Made by a program: the position numbers and the translations under genes | The notes under the pieces: generated by a model | What the model was told of the DNA's origin: nothing | Seen by the model: the letters and a program-made list of their open reading frames with translations, nothing else | Database searches by the model: none | Part shown: piece after piece, positions 1 through 12,700 of the stretch | How positions within the stretch are numbered: the first letter of the stretch is position 1 | Layout: each line of letters opens with the position of its first letter | Assembly: GCA_030248215.1 (NCBI GenBank) | Contig: JASANG010003755.1 | Location: 62,001-126,000 of the forward strand | DNA from: Enoplolaimus lenunculus | Taxonomy: Eukaryota; Nematoda; Enoplea; Enoplida; Thoracostomopsidae | DNA: 64,000 nt | Direction of reading: 5' to 3'

Positions 1-2728
1 TGTAGTCAGACTGGGCAGCGGGACTCAGCTCACCTTAAAAACACGTTGATTCTCTATTAGAAATGTTTAAGTTGCGCTTGTAAAGTCACTTGAAATCGTT
101 TCACCCGTTAGCTGCCCTGCGCTGTGCCTGAGTGTATTTGTAAACGATTATGTTAGTTGGCTCTGTTTCAGTAAGCAGGAAGTGTTTCAAATTCACCAAA
201 AACTATAAAAAACCCGATTGTTCCTTCCAATCAGTAGACATCAAACGTTCTTATATCAGCAGATATAAAAAATTCAATCGATACCTGGTACTAAAGTTTG
301 AGAGTCAGCGGTCTTTAACGCCCCCACGTTAACCTGATGTGGTTTCATTTTTCATCATTAAACAGCCCTGCAACTGCCAACCACAGGTGCAGCCCCAGGC
401 AGCAACGCAAGTGTAACCCCTTTTACAGGCGTTTGAAAATAGAACAAATGTTATATCAGGGGTAAATATTTAGTTACGCAGTCTGTGACGCATTTAGAAC
501 ACTCCACCCCAGACCAAAATCGTTGCTGTGCCCATGAAACTTGTAGGATCACAACGTTTTCACCGCATTGTGTTGTTGTAATGTGTCTGGTGTAAAAAAA
601 TGTGTGTTGTCTGCTGAAAATTATCGCTACAGCTTCAGCAAAATAAATCAAAAATTGTACCATCATTTAACAGCGAAACGGGGGTTTGGGTCGTGTTTGC
701 TGCGCCAATGAAAATGTTCATTGTTTTGATTTTTCGTTACACTTTATATGACAAGCATAGAAGAGCTTGGCTTATACACTTTATCATAATTGCTCCAGGG
801 GTAATTTATTCGTATGCGCCTGAGTGGGTCGTTGTGACACTGTCATAAATGTTGCGATCAGGGTCGAATCAACACCCCGCGAGCACAATTCGCCCTGTAT
901 GATACGGGAGCTCCCCGGCCACCCCCCGTATAATCAAATACTTCTATCAATTTATTCAAGTATACGACTCTAACAAATATGGTTAGAACTTTTAGCGAGT
1001 GCCCGTCGTTCAGCAAACCTTGTCTGCCAACAGGTGTTGTCTGATACAAGGCCCCTTGCAGAATTTCCAACGTCTCTTTCTTTTCGTTACCATTCGACAA
1101 ACTTTCTAAATTCACAAAAATCAGGGTTATACCACGACCCCCTCTGGCTACATCCGTGTGTAATGATTGGCTTACAAGATGCAGACTGATCTTCAGGTGC
1201 GTGTTTTACAAATGCTTTTCCGAATCTCTGTGGTTAAACTATAATTGGTCGATTCCGACAACTCAACGCTCGTCTTCGCATTTAACTCAGTTTCAGCATT
1301 TGTGATTTTAACATTTTTTCACAACCCCAGATTGAAACCACCAGTCAAATTTGTCAATCTGACATTATCTTTAACTACAGATGTATGCTTCACATCGACC
1401 TGCAGTATCATGAAATATCAGTGACCCTACAGAAACAGTCAACCCTGGACAGCTTTTTTCGGAAACTTTTTGTTTTTCTTTGGAAATAAGACGCCGTCAA
1501 AATTGTGCCTTCGAACATTGTTTCAGTGACCACCAATCGTCATGGTTAAATGTTATCAGGATGCTGTATGTTCAGTCAGCTTATTGGACCGGTATACAGT
1601 AGCACCTTAAAATTGGTATATATGTTTTCCCTTATATTTATCCTAAGGTTATATCTTAATTTTGACCCCAATCTTAGGCTGAAACTTTAGACTTTGGCTT
1701 AAGATAGAAAACTATTGCGGTTGTATTTTCGTTTGATTCGCTGTCAATGACGTATTATAATTTGTTTGACATGGGCCAATCATAATTTTAAAAGGCGGAC
1801 AGGCAAGATAATGCATGATAAGTTGGGTACACATCCTGGTTCCTGGTAACATGTAAACGTCTCAATTTGATGCGTAAAATGTGGCCGAAGATCAACATTT
1901 CCGGGTGGACCCTTTATTTCAGTGATACTGGATCCGGTATTGGCTATTTTTGCGCATCTAATTCTTCAGTATTTTTCACCACCGGATACCCCCAAGCGAT
2001 TAGTAAAGCTTTGTTCAATTATATACAAGTAAAAAAACTAAATATTACAGATTTTATTACGCCTCCCACGCGACGACAACTGTTTCTGCCGATTGGCTGG
2101 TAAGAGTTTGCGTCGCATCTTTTCCACCGTTGTCCAATTCGCTTCCGATGCTGTAAAGTTTTTAATACAAAATTTCGTCTCTATTTTTCATAAACTTTTA
2201 TTTTTTGGTACAAATTTGTTGCAAAAACATTTTCGTAATTGTGTACTTTTACGTAGGCAGCGTCCTGCCACACAAACGAATTATTAACAAATAGGGAAAA
2301 CTTATAAAGGGAATTTAAACCACTTCGTAAACGAGTTATCAGGCGACAAGTGCAAGTTGCATGAATAGAACCAAACCATTATATTTGCCATTACATAAAC
2401 GTCATATATGGTTTCAGTCAAGTTTAATAGATAACCTAATATCAATTTGCCAGAATGATTATTAATAAAAAAAGAATACGAAGTTTCAAAGCGATTGCAG
2501 ACTACGACCTGTGTTGACATAATATTTACCAATTGATAACTTATATAAATAATCATGATCAAACCTTAAACCTTTAATACTGGGTTAGAAATGTTCATGA
2601 TATGGAGGCGAGATTGATGGAGGTCAGCCGTTATTGATTGGGACCACTTAATAAATTATTACACTGATTTAAGATTAATTCGTTAATAAAGGTTACTTAC
2701 ATTGAACATTAATACTGCGGACTGCAAT
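1..2728. other. Intergenic DNA, no gene recognised
   Basis: No open frame here has recognisable similarity or convincing splice-flanked coding structure. The longest open stretch is an 85-codon minus-strand frame at 858-1115 that has no recognised motif. I see no RNA gene and no intact transposon end in this stretch. Confidence 0.5.
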
Positions 2729-2730
2729 TA

Positions 2731-2982
2731 CACTGTAAATTTCAGTGAGTTAATTTTAACTCAGAATGAGTTGAATCACTCAGTCTGAGTTAGGACTATC
2801 AGAACTCAGAATTTTGAGTTGATTCAATTCATTCTGAGTTAATTAACTAACTCGCCCAGAGTCAACTCAACTCAGAGTGAGAATTAACTCAACTCAGTGT
2901 GAGTTAATGCTTATTGTTATTAACTCAGAATTTACTAACTCGCTTGCTGAGTTGATAAATCAACTCATTGGAATTTACAGTG
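2731..2982. mobile_element. MITE, CACTGTAAAT family, copy 1
   Basis: A 252-bp element bounded by inverted CACTGTAAAT/ATTTACAGTG ends, each flanked by TA, which fits the TA target duplication of Tc1/mariner-type elements. Inside it is built from many GAGTT/AACTC units in both orientations. Two more copies lie at 7704-7929 and 10877-11101. No coding capacity, so it must be moved by a transposase encoded elsewhere. Confidence 0.85.
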
Positions 2983-3725
2983 TACCCGGTGGTGTTATGC
3001 CCAGGCTGAAACATTTTATCGAAGCATACAAATTCACGGAAATTTTTCTTGCCACCTCTACCTGTGTTCTTACCTATTGTACAAAATATTCTTAGATTTT
3101 GAGGAGCAAAACCATACGAGCCGGCCTGGAGCGACCACGTTTCGATAAATTTTTTGGTCATTTCAGGGGGCGGGGAGTTTGTGCCTCAATTTATTTAAGC
3201 GAAACGCCACATGACACAGTGAAATTTTTTGAAACATTCTATAATGTTGATCTAAACTATACATCAGAAGATAATAATACAGCAAAAATCGAACAATTAG
3301 CGAACGTCGAATAAATTATTGTCGCTTGGACTTTGGAACCGTCCTGCCAAAAGCTTAAATCGATTTAGAACCTTTATAGAAGCGGGTGTGGTCAAAAATA
3401 TGATGGGATAATGCGGTCAGAAGATTGGTGACGCAGCTGTGTAATGGTGATTTCTAGACGTTTTAGCTTTAACAAGACTTCATGTAAACAACGATTTACG
3501 TTTACTTACATTGCAATTATATTAATAAATAACATTATATTAATACTGGTCATTGGATTGCAATTGTTCGCAAATCGCAATACAATGTTTAATGCCGGAT
3601 TAGCAACAAAGCTGAAGTAAAAACATTAACACCAGATCACTGTGAATTGTTGTTTTCCAAAGGCTGTTTGTTCTACTACCACACAATCTGCTGCATAATT
3701 TTCGTGAAAATCTCCATATTTGGTA

Positions 3726-3993
3726 TATCTATGTCGTAGGTCAATCTGCTATTCTGGCTAATTAATAATTCGCCTACGCCAATTTGCTATTTTGCGAAAT
3801 AGCAGTTTCGCCTAGGATAAACTGCTATTAAACTAATAGACCAATCAGATTTGAATATATGGACAGTCGCAACACCGTTAACCAATCAGCGTTAGTTTTA
3901 CATCACTGTTGTTTTGCTACATGTTACAATCGCTATTTGGCCTAGGCCGATATGCTATTTGCTCAGAATAGCAGATTGGCCTACGATATATAC
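3726..3993. mobile_element. MITE with TCGTAGGYCAATCTGC inverted ends
   Basis: About 270 bp. The left end (around 3734-3756) and the reverse complement of the right end (around 3966-3987) share the motif TCGTAGG(T/C)CAATCTGCTATTCT. The interior repeats gccta and gctatt words in both orientations. It is non-coding and I cannot assign a superfamily. The exact outer border and target duplication are not clear by eye. Confidence 0.65.
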
Positions 3994-4085
3994 TCTATTC
4001 TTAATTTAGAAAATCTTATCAACGCATACTATACTATTAATAAAATTTGCAATTATAACATATAAACTAAACTATAAAACAGCAG

Positions 4086-4364
4086 TTAAAATTGTGAAAC
4101 CACGTTTCCATACACTTTGGATGATTGGGGGTCAAGTCCATGTCGATAAGTGTCTGCTTCAAAAGTGGACTGGGTGTCCGGCTTTGTCGGCGAGACCCAA
4201 GGCAGATCATGACTAGATCCACACTCATCCAGTTTGGGAAACACAAACGGACGCGCAATTGCCACAGTGCAGCGGTTTGTTTGATGCGAATAGAACAAAT
4301 TCAACTCAGAGCATAACTCGAGTGTCTGTGATCTGTTTACACCGTATAGAAATGTTATTATCAT
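4086..4364 (-). CDS. Hypothetical small protein, possibly secreted
   Basis: An open frame of 92 codons from an ATG at 4364 to the stop at 4086. The first dozen residues are hydrophobic (MIITFLYG start) and could be a short signal peptide. The rest is polar with three cysteines and a proline- and serine-rich middle. No family recognised. No supporting splice signals or promoter were seen, and a chance open frame is a real possibility. Confidence 0.22.
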   Translation of the reverse strand: MIITFLYGVNRSQTLELCSELNLFYSHQTNRCTVAIARPFVFPKLDECGSSHDLPWVSPTKPDTQSTFEADTYRHGLDPQSSKVYGNVVSQF

Positions 4365-4391
4365 GGTTAATGAAATCAACTGGTAAATCAA

Positions 4392-6276
4392 TTTGGAAAC
4401 TATTTAAAACCAACGACTGACGTTATATCTTCATTATTAAAGCTGGAATACCCTACATACGTATTTTGGGCAGCGTTTCAGCTATTGTATTGATTGTTTT
4501 ATACATATATGAACAAGATACTGCAAATATATGCAAATTACAAAACATTGTCAAAATTTTTTTGACGAATATTTTAGGGTTGCAAATTTGTAACTACGTT
4601 GACCGTTTATATTAAGTCCAATGTTAAGGTGTATATTGTATTCCAGTATCAAATCACTATATATAATGGCAAACAGTACTGAAGTAACAGCTTTCGATAT
4701 TTCTCATGTGTAGATGCACCATTGCGAATATAAGGACTTGTTATTCTCCTGACGAGTCCAATTATTAATGCATGGTTTTAATTTGTGTACGCAATGTGGA
4801 AATTCTCACCAGCAATAGACGACGACTTTTGCTATTTGAAAAACAGCCAACTTGAGTTGGTTAAACATTCTTACAGGAGATGTGCAATCAGTCAGGGAGT
4901 CTAAAGTCAAGATTTGTCCATTTTCAAAATAACATTTTTGTAATATTTTAATTTGAATAAACTTTACACTGTATGTTTTCATTTTTATACTGTGTGTATA
5001 ATATACTTGTTTAATTTTTGCCAAATATTTCTGCTTTACTCGAATATATTCGAAGTTCATTCTGGTTTGGCAACTGTGATATTATATGAAACCGGAGAAG
5101 TGATTTTAGTCAGGTTTATATTCTGTTAATGAGAAATACGCACAAGTTTACCTCAGCCAGATGTTGTGAAAATTGTATAAAAAATATGTTATTTTAGGCG
5201 TTAAAACTGAGATTTTGTCACAATCAAATCAATATTCAGCGGTTTAGTTTTACTTGATCCCATAACAAAAACTTCTGTGATTCTGTGTTATATGCAGGGT
5301 ACCAACAACGTTACCCACCGGTTTTGTAGCGTTCAATAGTGATATTTTCAAAATATTTCAAAATTGTTTACAAATTTCAAAGTGGGTTTCGTTACAAAAA
5401 ATCGTCTTCCTGAATGATGCTTAAGATGACGGAATATTGGATAAAATAACAATGTGTAGCAGAATATCAATCATTTTTTTCGGTGTTCCTTTAGCTTGCG
5501 CTGCGTTCCACCAAGAATGTCAAAAATAAATAATATTTTTCTGATGCTTGAACTTGTTATGGTCTTCTATTCATGGTTGAATTTTGAAAAAATATTTCCT
5601 ATTTCAATTGTCCCGATTTCGGATCTTTTCGCATGCGTCATAATTTAAGCCAAATTTCGATTTTTCGAGGGTCTAAAAAGCGTGGCAGCAACACCTCTGC
5701 ACCTCAAAGATGCCACATACACATCGAATACTCAAAACGTTTTTAAAATCGGACCAGTTTTGGGCGAACTGAAACTGGGGCGAAACTCTAAGGAAAAGTC
5801 CGAATATTAAAGTTGATATTTAATCAGATGGTTTTTAACCAAAGGCATCAACAGAATTTAATTTACGGTGACATTCCACTAAATTTGTATGGAATATATT
5901 TCGTACATCTTCGCTCTTGTAAATTCGACTGGTTTTCGTAATAAAATTCCGGCGCCGCGTTTTTGGCCGACCCCCTTGTTTAAAGGGAGGATCGGTCACA
6001 TACAATAACCCTAAATTAAACTATAAGCGGATCCATATTTGACGCCGCATACATAAAGTACCATGGTTCGCACCGGTTGTTCCCCCTGTAAATAAAGGGC
6101 AGGTTGGGCAAAGCCGCAACGCCTGCCGCGTACATTCGTTTCTACACAGAATGTCCCCAGTTGCACACTCTTGTTAAATAGCGATTATCCAGTCTTGATG
6201 AACCGGATTATAACCGAGAAAAACGTTTAAATTACACAGATATTTCAGACACAACATACAAACATTAACCACTGGC
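4392..6276. other. Intergenic DNA upstream of the GILT gene
   Basis: AT-rich sequence without a recognised gene. The short open frames in it have no motif, and I found no clear TATA box or transposon end. It presumably contains the promoter and 5' untranslated region of the GILT gene. Confidence 0.45.
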
Positions 6277-8487
6277 ATGTATTACTTGTCAATCATATTA
6301 ACACTTTTCTGTTACACTGCAGTTGCAATTAATGAAAATCGCATCTGCAACATTCCTAGTGATTTCTGGTGTGACTCCGTCGAAATGGCTCAACTTTGTG
6401 GTGTTGAAAATTACTGTTCAAAATATAATCGCACTGTTTGGGGTCAAAAAATTCAACTGACTCTTTTGTACGAAACGTTGTGTCCAGACTGTCAACATTT
6501 TATGAAACGAACCATTTCAGTGTTACATCGATATTTGAAAGTAAACAATTTTGAGTGAAACCAAATTTTGTAGTCAAATTTAACAAACAATCACTTATAT
6601 TTTGTAAACGCCATGAATGAATGTTGTTTTATTTATTGCTCAACCGTCGGCCAATGTTACTTTTAGGGCCGTCCCGGTTTCTGGAGGGTCTGTAAAAGAG
6701 TAGGCTTACATTCTAGACATTTTTTGCTTAGGCATAGGCTTATTAACCCGTTTAATCTACTGCTACGGCCCTAAAAGTAGGAATGGCCCAACAACAGTTT
6801 TGTCTGGTTTATAAACTGAAAATTTTAGATTCGCATACAGTGAGTAAAACAAGAGAATCATCCAATTTGCCTGTTTGTTTACAGATTTAATATTTTACCA
6901 TTTCTATAGGTTTCAAAATAATTTTGGGTTTTTATTTTTTATGACTCGGAACTCGTTTGCCTCAAATATTAACTGCTCTTGAATTTGATGTCATTCGTAC
7001 ACAGAATATATTTATTTTCCTACCTGCATCTGTTTGTGTTTATATTTTGTTGTTTAAGGACATAGTAACAATTGATTTGGTACCTTACGGCAACGCTCAG
7101 CAACATAAATTAGCCAATGGAACGTGGGAAATCACCTGTCAACATGGCAAAGACGAATGCTCATTGAACCGATTGCATTTATGTGCAATTGCTCATATGC
7201 CTAAAAGATTACGAGTCAAAAGTTATGACCGCAAAATACGAACCAAATCGCGTTATCGTAGCAAAACTGTAACTCCTGGATCTACGGATTTGATTCTGTG
7301 TATGGAAAAAGTTTTGGCAAAAACTCACAATATTTCCGGTTCAATCACAAAATGCTTTTTCAAACTTATGCTTCCGCCTGGAATCCGGAATCGAATCCTC
7401 AACTGTCAAAATAGCGATGAGGGACAACGGTGTGTAAATTCGTTTCAGTTGCCAGATGGAATAATTCGTCTACAGAATATTACTTATACATAAACAACCT
7501 CTTATTCAGATTTAGACTACACTTAGACGTTAATCTGTAAGGAAATGTGTAAAAATACAACATTACATACATTTTAAAGGCTTTTCACGTTCTAAGCCGC
7601 TTTTAAAACGTTTTTTCAAAATTCGAAACGTGTTTTATATTTTAGTCCATGTAAAAATAAGTGGCGGAACGTTTTTCTGTGGGATTGCAATAGGATAAGC
7701 TTACACTGTAAATAGCAATGAGTTGATTAATCAACTCAGCTTGAGAGTTAGTTATTTCTGAATAAATATCACTAAACATTAATTCACTCTGAGTTGGGTT
7801 GATTTCGTATGCATTGATTAACTCAGAATGAGTTGAGTCGACTCAGAATTCTGAGTTCTGTCAGTCCTAACTCTGACTGAGTGATTCAACTCATTCTGAG
7901 TTAAAATCAACTCACTGAAATTTACAGTGTAAGGTTTAGATTAATTTTTTGCTTTGCTTAGGCTAAGGCTATGGCTTAGGCATAGACTTAGGCTTAGGCG
8001 TGGGAATATGCTCATTCTTACACTTAGGCTTAGGCTTAGGCTTATGACTAAGATTCTAATACTTTTCTGCCCCAACAACATTTTTAAGTTTTACAACGCT
8101 TCATTGCTGAGTTCACTGATTTGCTGGCTTGAATTAACCAAAATTTGAAACAAAAACATGCCGAATATTTGTGCCATTTTTACATGATACAGAACCAATT
8201 GTAGGCTGCATCATCAAGCAGGAATACGGACTGATGCCGCATGGCCAACAGCCCATCAATTTGTTCCATGGATCATGTTGAACAATTTGAGTACAGCTCA
8301 TATGCAACTCATTCAAGACAGTTTGCCTCTATTTGTATGTTCAATGTATCGAGGTCTCAATCCTCCGCGTCAATGTCAAAATTCCATTACAAAATTATCG
8401 CGAAATAAACAAAATTATTGTGTAAAAAACGATGAAGACAAATTTCAAAAGCGACATTTTGAAACAGGAATTGAAAACAACATTTAA
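6277..8487 (+). CDS. GILT-like gamma-interferon-inducible lysosomal thiol reductase
   Basis: GILT proteins reduce disulfides of substrate proteins in acidic lysosomes. Three exons are inferred: 6277-6540, 7059-7429 and 8193-8487 (309 aa); lengths keep phase across both introns. Seen in the sequence: a signal peptide (about residues 1-17), WCDS near residue 31, the CPDC redox centre at 69-72, and the family signature CQHG-x2-EC-x2-N-x4-C at 115-130, followed in exon 3 by the conserved HQFVPW segment and a last cysteine-containing block ending PPRQC. The tail after that block is basic and longer than in vertebrate GILT. Exon 2 ends at a weak GTGTGT donor, so that border is the least certain. 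The first intron holds one small transposon and the second holds a nested pair. Start chosen because the ATG opens directly into the signal peptide. Confidence 0.93.
6649..6788. mobile_element. Small element with GGCCAATG ends and TTAGGC-like core
   Basis: Inverted ends GGCCAATGTTACTTTTAGGG and GGGCCATTCCTACTTTTAGG bracket a core containing GCTTAGGCATAGGCTTA. It belongs to the family at 8515-8704 and 9177-9369, whose ends read GGCC(C/A)ATGTATAGAAC. It lies in intron 1 of the GILT gene. Confidence 0.7.
7648..8082. mobile_element. Degenerate GGCC...TTAGGC-family element, interrupted
   Basis: The segment reads like the 9177-9369 element: GGCGGAACGTTTTTC, then a GCAATAGGATAAGCTTA junction, then a run of GCTTAGGC-type units and CTCATTCTTACAC. 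A CACTGTAAAT-family MITE (7704-7929) is inserted in its left part. The outer ends are decayed, so the limits are approximate. Confidence 0.55.
7704..7929. mobile_element. MITE, CACTGTAAAT family, copy 2, nested
   Basis: 226 bp with CACTGTAAAT/ATTTACAGTG inverted ends and flanking TA on both sides. It shares the GAGTT/AACTC interior of copy 1. It sits in GILT intron 2 and interrupts an older TTAGGC-bearing element, which gives a relative age: the host element is older. Confidence 0.88.
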
Positions 8488-8514
8488 CCTTTGCTTGTCA
8501 TTCAAATACAATTG

Positions 8515-8704
8515 GGCCCATGTATAGAACAGGGCCTGAACAGTAGTATAAGCATATTCCTAAGCCTAAGCCTAAACCTAAAGCTAAGCGTATGGATGAG
8601 CCTATTCTTAAACCTAAGCGTAAGCAAAAAAGTAGTCTAGAGCTGAAAGTGACTCTATTATAGCCCGTCCCTAAAACGATCCTGCCCTGTTCCATACATG
8701 GGCC
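8515..8704. mobile_element. TIR element with (GCCTAA) run
   Basis: 190 bp. The left end GGCCCATGTATAGAACAGGG and the reverse complement of the right end (GGCCCATGTATGGAACAGGG) form terminal inverted repeats. The interior has tandem CCTAAG/CCTAAA units, the complement of TTAGGC. It lies 27 bp beyond the GILT stop codon, so it may be part of the 3' untranslated region. Confidence 0.78.
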
Positions 8705-9788
8705 AATTATTTCAGTATACAGGTCGAATATAATTAAACGCGACGATGAAGATGGGCGAAACACAGAAATTGGTGTTGAGCTTCGATAGCTTAAACTCTG
8801 AATGTAATGTAAATGTATCAATGCTCATTTTTGCATTTTGCCTAAAAATCGTCGCTGTTTGATTTTATCTTTTATATTCCAAATAAACTGCAAACTGTGT
8901 TTGTCAAAACGCTATTTTAAAAGCATTTAAAATATTTTTCAATAATTAACCAATCGTTTTGCATTATCGAAGCGATACCCAATTAAAATGGTCAAAAATG
9001 TATTTTGGTTAAAATTAAAATCTGATTGGTTTAATAAATAACTTTATTAAGTACCCATTATAGACCACAAACGCAAGGTACTTTGTGGAACGCCGTATAT
9101 ATGAGCATTTGAAATGAAGTAGATTAAACAATAGTTTGCTGATATCATTTATCACAGAATAGTGTCTTCTGTTTCCGGCCCATGTATAGAACAAGGCCGG
9201 AACGTTTTCCGGCGGAACTGTAATAGAGTAAGCTTAAACTTTAAGCTAATTTTTTTGTTTAGACTTAGGCTCAGGTATATGCTCATTCTTACGCTTAGGC
9301 TTAGACTTAGACTTAGGAGGCTTAGGATCATACTAATACTACCGTTTTGGCCCTGTTCTATACATTGGCTTTTTTTCCTTTCATCTGTTCATTTTTTGGC
9401 TTCATATAACAAGCGCAAAACCAGTTGTTTCGATATTTCAATTCGCCTTCGCAGTTTTTCCTTTCTTTTAACAAAGAACCAATTCTAAAAATACAGTAAG
9501 AATTGTATAATTTAATATTTATCCAAATGTAGTTAACGTCGATAAGATATCGCATAAATTTAGAGACACAACGGTTATAAGTACAATGACTTTTACTGAA
9601 AACCTGAAGAAATATTTTGCCACCCCTCAGGCAAGCCAGAGACGCCGAAGAAAAAGGAAGGAAACATCTGGCTGAGACTGGGTTGAACCTCTATCGCATA
9701 GCCTGAACCTGAGTCTAAGCAAAGTATTTAATCTATTTTTTGTACCCTTTGAGCATTACGTAATTCTATGAAAAACTATTTGTTTAAT
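8705..9788. other. Spacer between GILT and methyltransferase genes
   Basis: Apart from the element at 9177-9369 I see no gene. This is the convergent space between the 3' ends of the GILT gene (plus strand) and the methyltransferase gene (minus strand). Confidence 0.5.
9177..9369. mobile_element. TIR element with TTAGGC run, best-preserved copy
   Basis: 193 bp. Left end GGCCCATGTATAGAACAAGG; the right end read on the other strand is GCCAATGTATAGAACAGGGC. The interior includes ACGCTTAGGCTTAGACTTAG and related units. The copies at 8515-8704, 26602-26757 and 6649-6788 share this plan: two inverted ends, a short unique part, then a TTAGGC microsatellite. Confidence 0.8.
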
Positions 9789-12700
9789 TTACTTTTGTCT
9801 AATTTGATGCAGCCATGTCGAATCATCGGTTGCATTAATGTAATTTTGAAATCCACTGATGCTTTCTATTCGTTTCACAATCCCATCCAGATTTGTGTCA
9901 TATTCTGCCACCGTTTGATGCCTGTAGAAAATTTGTTTTTTTTTGCCAAAATATTCAATCAACAAACAGGACATGAAATCAAAACAGAATCGTTGCATAA
10001 ATACGATATGGATTGGATATGTGGGACGAAAGCATCCACTATAAATCGTGTGATTTTCCGCCTGACCACTGGAATAATAACTATGCAAAGTTTATTGACA
10101 TTTCAACTGGTTGATTCTCATAGGCATTCATTCCGTTTAGTTCTCATTTTCTTGTATTAATGTCAAAATAACCGTATACAAATTCCCATGCTATCATTCA
10201 GGTTCAGCTTGTTTGCGTAAACACATGTATCAAAGTTTCAGTTATAAAAACTGCTACGAACTAAACTGTATTCTAATGTACTGTAGTGACCCGAATAAGA
10301 GGGGGACTGATATTTATTTGGCCTCTCCAGAGGGTGCCCCCCTTGTTATTCGGTTACGGACTGTTATTTATTTTTAACCCACGCTCCGCCGCCCTTCGTT
10401 ACTGATATATCTGGTATTGCAATTATCCGTTCAATTAAACGTTTATTTGTCTTGTTTCAACAGCTTGAGCGAAAATTCTTAGGAATGTACTTTCAAAATT
10501 TAAGTACGCTTTAAAGTTTCGAACTCAAATTATTTGGCCCTGAAGTCATTTATGCGCTACAATTAGGGTTAATTGACATTTATGGACTGTAATTAGGGAT
10601 TACAGACTCTATCCGCTTATGGACTCTTATTAAGGATACGGACTCCTACTGATTCGGACTCAAAATGGGACACCCCTCTTATTACCCCACCCCCCTCTTT
10701 TTCGGGTCAATACAGTAAGATTGTATTATTCTGCATGTCCCCGTTTTCTGAAACAGAATACGACATTTTAACAGCGGACTTTTTTCAGCTTCAAAAGCCA
10801 CATCATTTCCGAAACAGTTGAATTGGTTAATCTTAGAAGCCTTAATACCCGGTTCCTTTTCCAGCTCCACTAACTACACTGTAATTTCATTGAGTTGATT
10901 AATCAACTCAGCGAGAGAATTAGTTATTTCTGAGTTAATAACAGTAACTCACTCCGAGTCGAGTTGATTCCGAGAGTTTTGAATAATTATATATCCGAGT
11001 GAGCTTTATTGACTTCAGAATTCTGAGCTTTGATAGTCCTAACTCAGACTGAGTGATACAACTCATTCTGAGTTAAAATCAACTCACTGGGATTTACAGT
11101 GTACGCCAAATGATATATTGTTTGTTCAGCTTTTAACAAAGTTTTCTGGTCTCGAAAAACGACCTGGGAGCTTATAATTCAAAATATTTAAAAATTCAAA
11201 CTGCGGCGTCCAATGATCAAAAGAGGCCATGAAAGACGTAAATGTGCAAAAACCTTTTAATTCCGATCGTATTCGGCGAACTCTGGCCGCAGGAAGAATG
11301 TAAAATACCCGAAAATTCATAACATTCGATATACTCGCAGTCCAAATGCGAAAAATTCCACTCTCTATAAATCCAATTATTCTATGTACTATAGCAAATG
11401 TGGTTTCTTGTGACCCCGTTTCTGAATCGTCACAATGTTTTGAACACACCAACCTTGCCCGACTTGTATAAGTGAATACGTCATCGTAAGGTCTGTACTG
11501 ATTTTGTTTCATATCTTCGCTAATTTTGACGTAATATCCTTGTTCTGTTAGCCATTGACGAATCTGCAGAATGCAAGCAGGTTGCATTAAAACACGAAGC
11601 GAATAACAAAAATGGCGTAATGAAAATATTAAGATCTGTTTGATTTTAATGCATCGCGAATAAGTTGGCGAACGACATTATGGATTTAGAAATGGTAGCG
11701 CATAACCACTACAGTAGGCTGTTTATACTCCCAGCTCTTCGAGTAATGTTTATTCATATATACTAGTGTTATGGACAGTTTTACTTCCCGTTCAAAGAGC
11801 CTGTAGCCACTGCGGTAAGCCAACCCGAAACTTCAAAAATCGTACACAAAATATTGGTCTGATGCCAGGGACGGGTCCAAAAATTTCTGACGGGGAGGCG
11901 GGCTGGCAAATGTTATGAAACGCAAAAATTGTGAGGTAGGGAACTTACCACCACACTCAATATAGGTATATATTTTAAATGTCGGGGGTGTTGTGGGAGA
12001 AAAAACTAGTAGCACCCGCTTTTATAGAAGTAGCAAGGTACCCTCTCTACCAATATCCCTCTCTCGCAGTATTGAATATAGCATACTTCAGCGCAGTATT
12101 GATTAATTCGGTCAGCAACATTCTGATCGGTATACGGATAACACACAAGTTGTGGAAAGTTATCGTACGACACTAAAGCGACTGTGCCACCAGGTTTCAA
12201 AACTCTATCACATTCTGATACAAATTGAGCCATATTAAACCAGTGAGCGGCAACGAATGCTGCAACCATGTTTACGGAACTGTCAGCAACTTCCAAGTCG
12301 TCGGATGAACCGACGCTAAAATTATGCAGAAATGTACATTGTATAAGAGAGATTATGATTTTTTTCAACTGATAGTCTGTCCCGTCAAATGGTTTAATTG
12401 TAGAAGAAAAATTATTCTTTATTTTTAGAAGTAGAACTAAAGAACAAATATTACCTAACTATTGAATATTAAGAATAACTTTTTCTTAATAATATTAAAT
12501 ACTGTATCAGTTAAATATTAAGTAGGCACTAAAAATTGACGGAAATGTTTTTACAGTGAAACCGTTTGAACGTAAATTTACAATCACACTTTATTCATTT
12601 AACAATTCAAACTAACAATGGCTTGGTTTCTGAAACCCTACTTAAGTATAATTTGGTACTTAAGTACGTGCTAAGTAATTACTTAGCGATTTTGTCGTTT

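Noticed and set aside
7954-8148. Open frame coding alternating Leu and Arg
   Set aside because: It is simply the translation of TTAGGC-type repeats; the same holds for the frames at 9162-9488, 16696-16980 and 8498-8821.
9922-10088. Minus-strand open frame with a CFRPTYP motif like the N-terminus of this methyltransferase family
   Set aside because: The true N-terminal exon is at 15108-14959 and the terminal exon begins at 9921 after a good acceptor. This stretch is intronic, and its open frame has no core domain to pair with.
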